This document shows positions 45,656 to 63,547 of a stretch of 64,000 nucleotides of DNA, piece after piece. Under the pieces are notes generated by a model that was not told where the DNA came from, ran no database searches, and was given only the letters and a program-made list of their open reading frames with translations. The stretch comes from Cacajao melanocephalus (lineage: Eukaryota > Chordata > Mammalia > Primates > Pitheciidae). Both the position numbers and the translations under genes were made by a program. The stretch spans positions 92,245-156,244 of the forward strand of contig CAUYLG010027055.1 of NCBI GenBank assembly GCA_963573385.1, given 5' to 3'. Numbering within the stretch: position 1 is the stretch's first letter; the number at the start of each line of letters is the position of its first letter.

Positions 45656-48600
45656 TTCTACTGGACCAAAAATGAACTGAAACTGAATGATATCTGAAAA
45701 GTGAAAATTAAAAATAATGAATGAATTTACATTATTATTTTTTGGTGCCATAACAGTATTTTCTTTTTCAATCCTATTATTCTCTAGATAGAGGCAAGAA
45801 GATACCAGATATAGAGATACATTATATATTCTATACAGATATATGAGATATTAGATATATATACATATGTGATATATATATATTTAGCTATATAAAAATG
45901 TATGTATCAGAGTGTGTGTGTGTGTGTTCAATATCACTCTAAAGTATGAAAAGAAATAGTTTGAGTCTTCTGGTAAAAATGGCAAATTTATTGAATGTAT
46001 TTATTAATGTTTCTTTTAACAATCTTACTAATGTAGCATCAAGAATTTTTTAAATGATTTAAAATTCTATCAGATAATAATAAATCTGAGAGCCAATTAG
46101 AAATTTGAGTATGATTTCAGAAAATGAAAATCAATAATTTTTGTTGACTGACTCAATAAAGCAAAGAAATTTAATATTGACTTGCCTATAAGGCTAAGGT
46201 GAAGGGTCTTGAATATAATTCTCAGCAAGACTATTATTACTGTAGATAAAAAAACCTTTGGATTGTTAGGTGCTTTTTCCCCAAGAGTTTGAGTGTGAAG
46301 TGCAGCTGGAAAGATGAGGGCTGGGTAGAAATTGTTTACGGACACTGATAGAATCCCAAATCATGCTTCTAGTTCAAATGGATAGGTAATTTAATTTTCC
46401 TGAAGCTTCCACCAAGGCAAAGGGAAAATTATTATCATTGAGATGGAGGTGGGCTATAAGAGGTTCAGACTAGAAATACCAGAAGAGCTCAGGGAGGCAG
46501 GGATTGGGGGATAAGATGTCAATAAAAACAAGAGGATTTGTTGAAAATTTCCATATTGAATAGTTTGTAACACCAGCCCCTTCCCCTGCTAACATCTCAA
46601 TTCTCATAATTATAAGCAGATTGGAGGCATTTTCTCTGGATAAAATGATTAAAAGACCTGCTAAAAAGACCAATATGCACTGACCTCTGAGTCTCTTCAA
46701 AGCAAACAATTCAGTTTTTGATTTTCTCCTTATCCTGAATTCTGAAAGAAGTCAAGCTCAGAACCACATTTAGAGTTTTTAACGTATGAACAGAGATCCA
46801 AGAATCAGCAGGCCCTTGAGAACAAATACAAATAAAAATCAGTGATATAATCAAAGAAACAGAAATTCAATTATACCAATCTAGCTGTCAACAACATTTA
46901 ATAGTAATAATAATGAAAGAACTAAATATTAATTCAAAAACAGATGCTCTTTTTGAATAATGGTAGAAGTGGAAATGTAGATTGAGAACTAGTAAAAGAA
47001 AACTCCAGACATGAAAGTACAAATGTTATTTGACAATAGGCCACTAATTCTTAAACAAATACAGGAATAAGAATCAAATATAGGCTTAGGGGTCATGTGG
47101 GAATATCTGTTTTATTCAAATGTTTCAATATTATTTCCATAAGTGTACTCAAATTGCTTTCATAAATTAAAGTGTATTTTAATAAGAACAGAGAATTGAA
47201 ATATAAAGGGGAAAATAATGGATAGAAATTAAAACACATCAAGTTGTTTTGCCTTTGAAACAAATAGTGGCATAAAGTTAAAAGATTTACTCTTAATAAT
47301 CAGCAGAAATCTTCATAATTTGAAAGTTTCCTGGCAATAGCTGTTGTTATATTTATACATATTTATATAGTATTTAGTCATCTATCTCAGACTGTAAATT
47401 TTAGATAAATTATGACCAAATATATAATATAATTTAAGCTAAAGTTGGCTAACACTGAGTTGCATTCAGTAACCATAGTAATGTTCAAAATGAAAATTTA
47501 TAAACAATTAAAAGCATTCTCATCTTTACATGCTTCACTTCCCTCAGAATTTCTGATGACTTAATTGAAGCTCAGAATATTAAACCCCAAATGAAATTGA
47601 TTTTATTTTAAATACTGACTAAACTCCTAACTGAAAAATGCTTTGTAAAGCATTATTAATATTTTCAGCTTCTTGTGATAAACAATATTGTTAAACTTTA
47701 ATATATTAGATAAATATATGTACATACATAATAAAAATTTAAATATTTTATTTTAGTAGAAACTATAGTCTTTACGTTACAAAAGAAAATACACGAACAG
47801 GTTTTGAGAAGTTTGTAAATCAGAATTTTTTGGTGACTGATTTCCCACCAAATTTTATTACATAATTAAGTTTTCAATCCAAAAAAAAAAAAAAAAGCCT
47901 TTTGAAGTCTAGGATTAAATGAATAAAAAAAGGAGAGAAAATACAGAAGATGTAGAATGGATTAAAAGATCAGAGATCACAAGTGTTTATACAAAGAACT
48001 GGAGAAAAAGCCAAGGATTTAGAAAGAAATCAAACAACCTAATGAGGTAGTTCAAAAAGTTAAATTTCCCAGTTTATAACATTTGAAAAATTAGAAAAAT
48101 TGGAAGAAAAGAGAATGGCAAAATAATATCATGCATAAAAATACGTGGATAATACAACCACTTCACAACTTTAAAACGAAACTAAGAAATGAATGCCTTT
48201 TGAGATTGAATTTTCATTAGAATATGAAGGATAGTATTGTTCTCCTGGGCAGCTGTGCAAGAAAGTTCTATAGAAAGTCAAAGGACAAAATATAGAGTAG
48301 AGATGAACTTTGCAGTTCCAAGATGTACATAAAGAATTTGATTTATGGCAGATTCTCATTATCTTCACATTTCTTGGGGTGTGGGGATGGTAGGGAAATG
48401 CCCCTTTTAAACTTGAGAAATATTTTTCTATAATTACTTTACCTAATTCAAAAAATGACAGTACTTCCTGATTTTACTAAGTAGATATAAATTCACAAAA
48501 CAACTGAATATGTTTAACATGTTCTGTGGCATGACCTCACCAAATTCCAAGTTCCTTTAGAAGTACCCAAGTAGATTTTGTCTGTTGAAAATATAGTAAT

Positions 48601-50729
48601 ATATACAACTATTTAGAGCATACATTTATAATATATTAGAGAATGAGAAAATATGTCAGAAAATACTGAGAAAGTCATTATAATACAATATCTTCTGTGA
48701 ATATAGTTTATATACATTACCATTTCCTGTTCATAAATATGACATATGAAAATAAATTACAAGTCACAAATACAACAAAATAAGCATAGCAGGAAAGGAA
48801 GCAAATATAAATGTTTGATTTGTGCATACCACAGATTTTACACAATTTCATTATCATATAAATAGCTCACATATATAATCTTCCATGCATTAATTCTGAT
48901 AAATGCAACAGTAAAAATTAAGATTAATAGAGTTTTCTTTGAAAGGTTTGCTACAAGTTGTATCTACAGCACTTTTCAGCATGGTTATGTTGTGCTCTGA
49001 GAAAGTTTGTGTCTATTAGTGATTTACAATATCTGCTTACCGGTGTTTTTATAGACTGCTAAACTGTAAAATTACTTTTTTATATTCTTAACTTTTGATG
49101 CTTAGATTTTGGCAAGTTATGAATCTTTACAAATGTGCTGCTCATAGAAGAATAAAGCTGTGTTGAACATTAAAAGATAATAATTATAAACACTTAAATA
49201 CTCATAAATACTACACTAAAGCCTATAGCTACCTAGTCATGCTTTCTTTATTATTATTAATACCATTTATAATATCATTTTTGTGTTACTAAATTAGTCA
49301 TTTATTAATTAGGTGAACATTTATCAAACATTTTTTATGCTCTGGCCATTGAATTAGGAAGAGAAATATATAAAAAGTATAATCCGTTTTCAAACTTAGA
49401 AGATTTACTAGCTACTTGCAAAAAGTTCTATAAGGAAACATTTGCAATAGATTATTATACATACCATAGTAAAATTAAGTTGGTAGCAATATGGGAACAT
49501 ATTAGTAGAATGACTACCAACATAGCCTGGAGACCAAGGAAGACTCTAAGTCTCTTGAGAGTTGAGTTAAGGTCAAATTCACTTGGGTGTGAATGCAGAT
49601 TTTTAGAAAAGGACTATATGCATATGTTCAGATGTTGCAAGACAATATGGTATGTTTCTGAAACATGAAATAGCTGGGTGTATTAAATATTGAGTGCTGG
49701 GGTAAGTTTAACTGGCAATGTGGTTTGGAAGTCTCATGAAGATAAGATTATAAATATTTGTAAGTTCAGACTATATATTAAGTATTTAGAGCAAAATAGA
49801 TATATTGAGAAGTTTTAAACAGATAATAAAGCTTTATTACATATACAATTAGAAGACCAATTTGAGAAAATACATTTTGGAGTTAGTAACACCTTATTAC
49901 TTAAGCTCAATTTTGGGAACCTACACAAGAAAATGGTTTTGGGAAAGAGAATGGGTAAATTCAATCAATAATTACGTTCAACATTAAAAGCAAACCAATT
50001 GGCTGTGAAGAAACTACATTAATTTCTTAACTGTATTAGATGATATTATTCTACTATAAATTTTAACTAGATTTCCTTACAAGTGGCTTCTGACAAAATG
50101 TTAACAATTGAACTCATTATCTTCCTAAATAAAAAAATGTCTTTTTACTTTCCCCCTTCTACCTGTCTTCATCCTTTTCAATGCCATCACCTTAGTAAAT
50201 AGCTTGAATTTATTTAAATTAAAACCTTAAACAAATTTTGGTATATAAACTGCAATTCAATTTTCACACTCAGGATATTTAACCCTTTTCTTTACATAAT
50301 ATTCTTTTCCAGTATGAAATTCATATTCAGATTTCCTGAGCTGTCCTAATAATGCCCTACCAGTTTAAAGCCATTTAGGTTCTATCATTTTCCTGTAATT
50401 TATCTTTCCATACAATGCAGCCTCAGCCAAACCCCTTCTTTCAAAATGGTTGTCCCACTGGAATTTCTGTAGAATTGGTATTATTTCTTCAACGAATGTT
50501 TGGTAGAATTAACCAGTAAAGCCATGCCTGTGGCAGCTTTCTCTCTTGGAATTTTGCATAATATTATACTATTTCATGTATAGTGTAAGGACTACAATGG
50601 TATGCTTTCAGTTCCTCTCTCCTTGGGGCTTTGGTTGTTACAGATTTTACTTTTCATATGTTCTAAAACCCACTACATATTTCTTACTATTTTTGCTTTA
50701 GACAATCAATTATCTTACTAATGCTGTTG
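45656..50729. other. Unassigned AT-rich DNA, about 5 kb
   Basis: No gene was recognised. TA-rich and GT microsatellite sequence lies at about 45810-45930, and an A-run at 47880-47897. Open frames on both strands are short. Confidence 0.5.
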
Positions 50730-50825
50730 GGAGGATTGAATGCATGAATATGTGAAAAGTACTGGGGAAAATGCCTGGCACACGGCAGTGTCCAATAGAC
50801 GTTAGCTATTGTTAGCTGTTATAGG
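50730..50825 (+). mobile_element. MIR element, 3' half
   Basis: TGTTGGGAGGATTGAATGCA, ATGCCTGGCACACGGCAGTG and CCAATAGACGTTAGCTATTG follow the MIR consensus order closely. Confidence 0.8.
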
Positions 50826-51244
50826 TTTCTGATTATTCTCATCAACTGATTCCAATACCATACCATTTTGATAGCTAGGAAAGGCTCAATTCACTATTGT
50901 TCTTTTTTATAACTTTTTTCCTCTAAAATATAATTCACCATATAAAATTTAAAACATGTCATTAACTTTCAAGAAAGAAAAAAAACTGCATTTATTTTAA
51001 CAAATGGTGTTGGAACAAACTGGATATCCATAATTAAAAATATAAATCTCAACCTTTACTTCACAATTTACACAAAAAGTAACAAAAATCATGTGTTAAC
51101 CTAAAGGTAAAAGTGCAAACTATAAAACTTCTAGAAGAAAATGTAGCAAAACTCTTCATGACTATGGAGTAGGCAGATTCCTTAGATGGGACACAAAAAC
51201 CATGAATTGTACAGGAAAGCATTGATGCATTTTATGCAATGAGA

Positions 51245-51650
51245 ACTGTGATTTGCCACCAGACCCTTCTTAAGAAATAAACGATTTGTGACCTCAGCTG
51301 TGAGAATTGCCACCAGCAGACTGCCCTCAGCCCTTGCAGATGGACCCTAAGGGACTGCCTTGGCTGAACAGACTCCCTTGTCCTTACCCACAGGGGCACC
51401 CTACACCAGGCAGACTGTATCCAGCAATGTTCATTGGGAACATTAAAGCCTGGCCTTGTTGCCCCAACTCAGAATAGCTCTAGTAGGTCACTTTAGAACA
51501 TCCTATGGGGTTCGCTGAGGCACAGCATTGACACTGTGTGGTCCTGTTTCTTTCCCTCCCACATCCCTAAAAGGCATACCTCATATACCTTCTGCACTCT
51601 AATTTCCATCTCTATGTTGGCTTCCTGGGAATTCCAGCTTGAGACACTGG
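51245..51650. mobile_element. Unidentified element nested in the L1M
   Basis: A GC-richer block that interrupts contiguous L1M ORF2 text. It contains AAGAAATAAACGATTTGTGA and CATTAAAGCCTGG. An LTR is possible, but I cannot name the family. Confidence 0.45.
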
Positions 51651-51817
51651 GTTTTGTTAAAATTAAAATCTGTTCTTTGAAAAATGCCATTAAGAAAACA
51701 AAAAGGCAAGCCATAGACTGGTAAAATATATTCACAACACATATATTTATAAATGGCCTGTGTCTATAACACACAAAGAACTCTTAAAACTCAATAATAG
51801 AAAGTCAATTGAATAAG

Positions 51818-52116
<299 letters not shown>

Positions 52117-52165
52117 CAAGTCAACCCAGTAAAAACAATAAAAATTTTGAACAGAAATGTCACAA

Positions 52166-53245
52166 AAGTATTTATGGGTGTGGTCGGTGAGCACACGAAA
52201 CCCCAACAAGGATAAAACTGTGCAGATAAGCTTGGAATATTCTGTGGTGCCAGGGAACAAGAAGGGGCCCCAAACCAAACCAAACCAAAAGCTGTAGTGA
52301 TGGAGGGTGACAAAAAGACCCAGAAGCCAACTAAAGGAGCTCCCGATGGCCAAAGCTAGAAACTTTGAGTAACAAAATAATTCACTAATTAATAATTAAA
52401 TATTTAAGTAAAATACTTAACAAAATAATTAGCTAAATTATTAAATAATTCATCCCAGGAAGTATTGGGTTATAATCTAAAGTATACATGAGTCCATGCC
52501 AATAAAAATAAATGATTAAATAAACACATGGGGAAGAATAGGCAAATCCTCCACACAGGGGAACTCCAAATTAGGTAGCTATTCCCCTGCAAGGAGATAA
52601 AGCATATCTTCCCTTTTTAAAAATGTAGGCTATAGATAGTGACTTCCAAAAAGTACAATAGAGAAAGGGGGGTAAATCACTTTATGGTTGAGAAATCTAA
52701 CCAACACTGCACCAGCCAGGTGACCAGGACTAATACTAGCAGTGATAAGCCATGGTGATAGACTGTAGACAGGATGGGATGGCAATGGCACTTTTCCTCT
52801 GCAATCTTTCTTACAAAAACGTATCATTCCAGTCAGATCATAAGGAACACATCAAACAAATTTCAGCAGAGGACATCCTATAATATATATGACCAGTATT
52901 CAAAGTGTCAAAGTCATCAAAAACAAGGCAATCCTAAGAAACTGTCTCATCCAAGAGGAGCCATGACTAATTGTAATGTGGTACCCTGGATGGGGTCTTG
53001 GGACAGAAAGGTATGTTAGGTCAAAACCAAGCAAATCAGAACAAAACATAAACTTTAGTTAATGATGTATTATATTAATGTACCAATAGTTATTACTGCC
53101 ATAATAATGGTAACAAATGTACCACACTGTTAAGATGCTAGAAACAGGGTAAATTTGGTGTGGGACATAGGAGAACTCTGTATTTTTCCCAACTTTTCTG
53201 TGAGTCTAAAACTATTCTAAAATACAAACATGTATTTTTTAAACT
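52166..53245 (+). mobile_element. Unidentified old element nested in the L1M
   Basis: L1M ORF2 text stops at about 52166 and resumes at about 53249. The insert of about 1.1 kb ends with AACTTTTCTGTGAGTCTAAAAC and an A-rich stretch, like the 3' end of an old LINE. Its 5' half includes an AAATAATT-rich patch. Family not assigned. Confidence 0.5.
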
Positions 53246-54123
53246 CTAGTAAGCACATCATTAGTCATCAAGGGAAGGCAAGTTAGAACCACAGTGAGAC
53301 ACCACTCCAGCAGACACTTGAGTGGCTTAGAGAATAAGGATCAACAACACCAAGCATTGACAGGGAATGTGGAGCACCTAAAACCCTCATACACTTTGGG
53401 AAGGAATGTAAAATTAATTGTGGAATCAATTTGGAAAGCAATTTGATAATTTTTTATATATCTAAAAATGACTCTTAACATTTGACCCAGATTTTTCACT
53501 TGTAGATATTTACCCAAGTAAAATGAAAGCATATTTGTATCCAAAGTCTTGTACATGAGTGTTCTTAGCAGTTTTATTCATAGTACCCCCAAACTGTAAA
53601 CAACCTAATCAGTGTCTGTCAGCGAGTGACTGGTTAAATAAACCCTGGTCCATTTGTGGAATGGGACACCACCCAGGAATGAAAATGAATGAATGAATGA
53701 CTCATGCATTCTATACCATAGATGGACCTTAACAAAATTGAGTCAAGCAAGAGAAATGCAGCAGAAAAGAGGACATACTATATGCTTTCCTTTATGTGAA
53801 ATTCTAGAACAGACAAAAATAACCTGTAGAGATAAGAAGTGGATTAGTGGTTGCCTGGGGCAGAGGATGCGGGGACGGGGCTGACTGCAAAGGGACACAA
53901 GGGAACTGTCCCGGTGATGAAATTATTGTTATTTTAACTGTGGAGGTGGTTACCCAAGCCTACATGTTTATCAAAACTCAACAAATTGTGTACTTCAAAT
54001 GAAAGCATTTTACTGTGTGTAAATTGTACCTTAATAAAGTTGACTTTTTTAAAAAACAAAAGCAACAACAACAAAAATACTGACAATCTAACTGGAATTG
54101 CATTATTTGCACACCATTTTTAG

Positions 54124-54424
<301 letters not shown>

Positions 54425-54450
54425 AGAATTTTTTAAACAGCACTATGAGA

Positions 54451-54870
54451 GTAGGGTGTGGTGGTTTATGCTTGTAATCCCAGTGATTTGGGCCGAGGTG
54501 GGAGGATTGCTTGAGGCCAGGAGTTTGAGATTAGCCTGGGGAGCACAGCAAAACCTAATCTCAACAAAGAATTAAAACAAAAACATTAATAATTCCCTGG
54601 GCATGGTGGCTTGCGCCTGTGGTCCCAGCTACTCGGGAGGTTGAGGAGAAAGAATCATTTGAGCTCAGGAGTTCCAAACAAGCCTGGGCACATAGCGAAA
54701 CCCCATCTCTACAAAAAAATACAAAAATTAGCCTGTTGTGGTAGCGTATGTCTGTAGTCCAGCTACTCGGGAGGCTTAGACAGGAGAATCGCTTGATCCC
54801 AATAGGTCGAGGCTGCAGTGATCCAAGATCGCACCACTGTACAGAGTGAGAACCTGTCTCTCTAAAAAAT
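54451..54870 (+). mobile_element. Composite Alu, about 420 bp, three arms
   Basis: An Alu left arm is followed by an A-rich linker, then a second arm pair (GGCATGGTGGCTTGCGCCTG, then TGTTGTGGTAGCGTATGTCT), giving more than a normal dimer. Either two Alus are fused or one arm was duplicated. It lies 27 bp from an oppositely oriented Alu. Confidence 0.85.
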
Positions 54871-55841
54871 AAGCATACAAACCAACCAACCCACCCTGGG
54901 TTCCCTTCCAGTGTCCTGGTGTGTTTCCTGCCCTCTTCCTCCGCCTGTGTGTGCATCCACAACAATAAAAGCTAGTGGTGTATGTCTCACACGCGTTTCC
55001 AGCGCCATCGCCATGGCCATCGCCATCTCTCTAAGCTCGTCTCTTTTTACAAAAGGCCACTTGACATCCTCACTTGGCAGCTCAAAACCTCCTTCAACCC
55101 AACGTACGCAAGCCAAGCTCCACATCTTCCCATTCAGAGCAGGTTCCCGATCCACCCCTGTCCGAATGAACGGGCTGTCAAGGCTGCAGTCTCTTTCCCT
55201 CCAAGGGCTGTCCACACTGGGGCTCTTTCTCTTGTAAATTTCTCTCCCACCAGGGAACTTTCTCCTCCTCTGCTGCCCACAGTCCTAGTCTAATAGGACC
55301 CTGCAACCCAACACTGAGGGCTGCAATAGCCTTCTTGCCTTTCCTAAGTTAATCTGAGAACCCTGGGTTTGCTCTCCTTCATAGCCAGGCTAGCCGTTTT
55401 TGAAATGTTAACCCACTGCAGGACACGGTTCCATGGTTTCCCGCTGCCTTGGAACAAGACCAGCTCCTTGCGCCACCTCTGGGCCTGGTCCTGGCCTCCC
55501 CTCCATTCCCGGAATGGGTCGGGCTCCCTTCCAGTCTGCGCCTCAGCACACGTTCTTCAGTCCCCTGCCTCTCTCCCTGCCTCTACCAACTCGGTTCACA
55601 TTGACTAATTTTAAATTTTATATTCCAGATTTCAGCCCAAATATCCCCCTTTGGATTCTTTCCTACAGTCAGATCTAGTCTAATCAAATCTTCCTATTAG
55701 CCACTCTTGGGGCACCAACACACATCCCTTTTGCTGGCACTTAAATGTAATTATGCTTTTTTTCTTTTTTTCTCAATGATTAGATTAATCAATCAACCAT
55801 TGACAGTTATGAATGGCTGCCTCTTGGCAGGGCCTCATTTG
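54871..55841. other. GC-richer upstream region of the PRR20-family gene
   Basis: It holds a short GCCATC hexamer repeat (about 55003-55028) and an L2-like stretch. No further exon is supported. Overlapping open frames in several frames reflect the low stop density of GC-rich DNA. Confidence 0.5.
55400..55680 (-). mobile_element. L2-like fragment
   Basis: The + strand reads GGTTTCCCGCTGCCTTGGAA, then CCTGGTCCTGGCCTCCCCT, then ATTTCAGCCCAAATATCCCC. This follows the order of the reversed L2 3' region, though diverged. Confidence 0.45.
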
Positions 55842-55989
55842 ACGGGGGGGAGGCGGGGAAAGGACTGGCCCAATGGCCTTCCAAGCTCAAGCTCATTCAG
55901 GCCAGCCCCAGCCGGTCCCCCTATGACCACTCCCCTTAACGTAATCACCTTGGTGCCTTATAAGATGGTCCGCTCAGGGCCTCGAGCAG
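55842..55989 (+). promoter_or_regulatory. Core promoter of the PRR20-family gene
   Basis: Three promoter elements are correctly ordered. A GC box (GAGGCGGGGA, 55850-55859) lies in a G-run that starts at 55844. A CCAAT box is at 55869-55873, and a TATA-like TTATAAG at 55958-55964. A TATA box there predicts transcription starting at about 55985-55995, just upstream of the 5' untranslated exon. The local sequence is clearly more GC-rich than the rest of the window but is not a large CpG island. The start site itself is inferred. Confidence 0.6.
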
Positions 55990-56170
55990 TCAGCTTTCTG
56001 CTGAGCTCCGAGCGAGGACCTGCAACAGGCTCCCTCCTGCCTGCCCGGTTTGGGGAGGACGACCTCACAGCTACAACCGTGAACCCGCGGACACCTCCAG
56101 CTCCTCGGCCCTTCTTCGTAGAAGGGCCTCCTAACTTTCAGATCTCCAGAGCCAGCTGCAGGGAGATCAG
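55988..56170 (+). other. PRR20G: 5' untranslated exon 1 of the PRR20-family gene
   Basis: The stretch begins about 25-30 bases after the TATA-like box and ends at CAG followed by a GTGTGT donor at 56171. It contains no ATG, so translation would start in exon 2. The left edge is estimated from TATA spacing. A longer reading frame runs through it (55707-56288), but it crosses both the promoter and the donor and is judged incidental. Intron 1 is then 56171-56669, about 500 bases. Confidence 0.55.
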
Positions 56171-56676
56171 GTGTGTGTCTGGGTTTCCCTGGGGAGTGAG
56201 TAGAGCTTGCATGAGTGCAGTTGGGGACGGAATTCTCATTCCCCCAGAAGGGTCACAGCCACCTCCCTTGTCACTCCTGTCTTCCTAACTCCATTGTCTG
56301 TCCCCACCTTCCTTCCCTCTTCCCCTAAAGAGGGATCATTCCTCCAGGAGGCCTAAGTTAGTCTCCCCTCTCCCAGCTTTGCTTGTAGGAACTGGGATAA
56401 ATTGAACAGACTGCCTCTAGGCCAGTCTCTGCTAGCTACTGGCTTCCCCTTGGAAACCCTTTATGGTGTGGAAGTCTCCCACAATCACAGCCCCTGCCCC
56501 AGCCCCTTCACACTGTCCTCTTGGGTGGCCTTGTGGGTTTGGTGCCCAGGTAGCCAAGAGCTCTGAGGCCTGGGGACAGCGGAGGCGCTGGAGGTGCTGC
56601 ATGGCGCTTGGGAAATGAGGCTGGGGTTTAACTTCACTGATGTGTTTTTCTCTCCACCCCCTCCTGCAGATTCCTT

Positions 56677-60419
<3,743 letters not shown>

Positions 60420-60694
60420 CCTCTGTCACCCACGTTGTCGCCAGCCTCCCTTTCTTCCACCCGGACTTTCCCTCCAGCCCCGTTTCTGTTCCCTCCCACA
60501 CCAACCGGAGCCCTCACCTTGTGTTGTCAGGACCGAGCCACCAAGCCCTCCTCCCAGGATCCTGACAGTAGTCCATCTGCTTCCAGTGCCCTTCTTGTCT
60601 CTGCTTTGTACGTTCTGTCAAAGTTACACATGCATGGAGCTATTCAATGCTTGTTAAAATAAGCCAGCAGCTCCCCTAGTCTTATTGTGCTTAC

Positions 60695-60700
60695 ATTAAA
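60695..60700 (+). promoter_or_regulatory. Polyadenylation signal ATTAAA
   Basis: ATTAAA is the commonest variant of AATAAA and lies about 275 bases after the stop codon. A weaker AATAAG lies at 60658-60663. An Alu head starts only eight bases downstream, so the usual cleavage window of 10-30 bases falls inside Alu sequence. Confidence 0.5.
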
Positions 60701-60708
60701 AGCCAATT

Positions 60709-60976
60709 GGCTGGGCACAGTGGCTCACACCCGTAATCCCAGCACTTTGGGAGGTCGAGGTGTGTGGATCACGAGGTCAGGAGATCCAGACCATCCTGGC
60801 TAACATGGTGAAATGCTGTCTTTACTAAAAATACAAAAAATTAGTTGGGCATGGTGGCATGCACCTGTAGTCTCAGCTACTCCAGAGAATTGCTTGAACC
60901 TGAAAGGTGGAGGTTGCAGTGAGCCAATATTGCACCATTGCACTCCATCTCAAAAAAACCCAAACAACAAAAACAA
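60709..60976 (+). mobile_element. AluY/Sc-like element at the gene's 3' end
   Basis: GAGGTCAGGAGATCCAGACC and ATCCTGGCTAACATGGTGAA are marks of younger Alus. A short deletion shortens the right arm. The head begins eight bases after the ATTAAA signal of the PRR20-family gene. Confidence 0.9.
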
Positions 60977-61059
60977 CTAGAGATACAAGGTTGTTGGATC
61001 CAAAGTTATGTTGATGGTTTGTTGAATCACGGAATAGATGGGATTGAGAAATCACTGAA

Positions 61060-61760
61060 AACTAGATGTTTGGGCAAAAGAGAGATGGACAGTGCAACAG
61101 AACAGTCATCCTGAGGATCGGAGGTCATCTAACATGGAGCTTTCTTGCAAGAGCCAGAACATTTGTATGACAGCAAAATACAAGGAAATCATGGCTAATG
61201 ATTTCTCGCAACAGAAGAAATCTGAGAGCTGAGACCTACAAGGAAAGCAGAATTACAGTGACATTAGACTTTGCCTGGAAGCATGGATGACTATGGAAAG
61301 CAATGGTGCAATATCCTCAGAGCTTTGAGAGGGCATAACTCTGAATCTAGAGTTCTCTGAGCAATCAAATGTTTGCGGAGAGGAGGAGGCAGGCAGCGTC
61401 AGCTCAAGGGCAACGCCACGTGAAGGGAGAAATGGCCTACAGAAAAAGTTAGAATACTACTCAGACTGGACCTAAAGCCTGAGCTTCCCCCCAACTTACA
61501 GTACACAACTTATAATGTGCAAGCAGCTAAACCCCCTTTCTGTACAAGGTGATTTGAATGGAGCTGTTATCTACAGTGAAAGTACAAGTCATATTTTTCA
61601 TCTAGAAAAAAGCCAAACCAGACAATACACCTGGGAGAAGTGGGATGCAAGAAGAATCAGTAAGCAAGGAAATTAGTAACTGATAAGTATGATTCTGGAA
61701 GAAAGATGGGTGACCTAGAATTAAAATTCCAGAAGACTTTGACATAGACATGTGGGATAT
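61060..61760 (+). mobile_element. Old L1/HAL1 ORF1-like sequence
   Basis: CAGCAAAATACAAGGAAATC, GCAATGGTGCAATATCCTCA and GAATCTAGAGTTCTCTGAGC resemble the ORF1 3' part of old L1/HAL1 elements, in order. Heavily diverged. Confidence 0.5.
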
Positions 61761-62943
61761 AAGGAAATTCAGAAGGAGCTAGAAGTTACTGAAGTTCTTG
61801 TCTAGTTCCTGGAGATAATATAGTGGCTGACTATAAGAGAGCAATGAAATTCTAGACTCTGACACATTTTTAAATCTCAATATAGATACCCATTGGGAAT
61901 CACTAAATGAATTGGAATAGAATGTAAAATTTCAAATGGATTGAGGATAAAGGGGATCAAAGAACATTTGATGAATCAAACAAAAGGTGTTGGGGGGGTT
62001 AACAGAAACAAAGAGAATGCATGACTCACTGGAAATGCTAAATAAGGAATCAGTAATTTGATGGCAGCGTCCTTGGCTTCTTCTGGGCTTCAATGGGAAT
62101 ATGTTCAATGTTTCACTGTTAAGCAAGATGTTTGCTGTAAGTTTCTCATAGATGTTTAAGTTGAGGTGGTTCCCATCTTTTCAGAGTTTTATAAAAGGCA
62201 TATTACGAATTGGATTTTGTATTTTTTTAAATAGGCTTTGCTTCGCTGGTTTTCACTCATTTGTAAGAGAAAATGTCCAAGTAAAACAAAGAGAATGTTT
62301 TTCATCAAAGGTTTTTTTCTTGTGTATTCAATCCTTTTAAATAAATCTTTCTATTTAACTTATTTTGTACTACAGTTCTTTTACTAAAATTTCACAAATT
62401 ACAAATATAAAATGTGGCTACCAAAACAAGAAAAAAAAAAGGTAGAAAAAGAATGTCTACCATCTCTGTTCCCCATTTCCTGTTGTGTCTTTCCCCATAA
62501 TCACACAAGTCTATAGAAACAAACATATACATTGAAAGCATCATTGGTGGCTTGATTTTACAAACATCTGGCATGCCGTCTGCCAGGGTTTATGCTGACG
62601 TGACTATAGGGTCCAGGCAGGTAACACAGGTGTGGTCAGGACCAGTGCCTCTGTGGAGCCCATGCCCCTCCAAATTGGGCAGAAGCCACTTACTATTGAA
62701 GCATAGCATGGATCCCAATAAGTACCATGCAGTGGGAGCTGCTGCTTGGCATGCCATTGGACTCTGTCATGCATGAGCCTGAAAGCATCCTGGCAGTCAT
62801 CTTAAGCACATGTCACTATCTTCTTGTTGTATATCTGTCTTAAAGATGAACAGGCTTTAGTTTGTGTATGTGATCATCTGCTGATAGACGGCTTCCAGGG
62901 TGTTTCTACCACCAAAATACGTCATTAAACATTTGGGTATGGA
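61761..62943. other. Unassigned DNA
   Basis: No gene was recognised. A GC-richer patch at about 62560-62800 includes a 74-codon frame without any domain. Confidence 0.45.

Positions 62944-63547
<604 letters not shown>

Noticed and set aside
54911..55293. Overlapping 100-codon frames on both strands
   Set aside because: Several overlapping frames with no splice, start or domain support reflect low stop density only.
55707..56288. 193-codon open frame across the promoter and exon 1 of the PRR20-family gene
   Set aside because: It crosses the TATA-like box, the likely start site and the donor at 56171. GC-rich DNA with few stops explains it.
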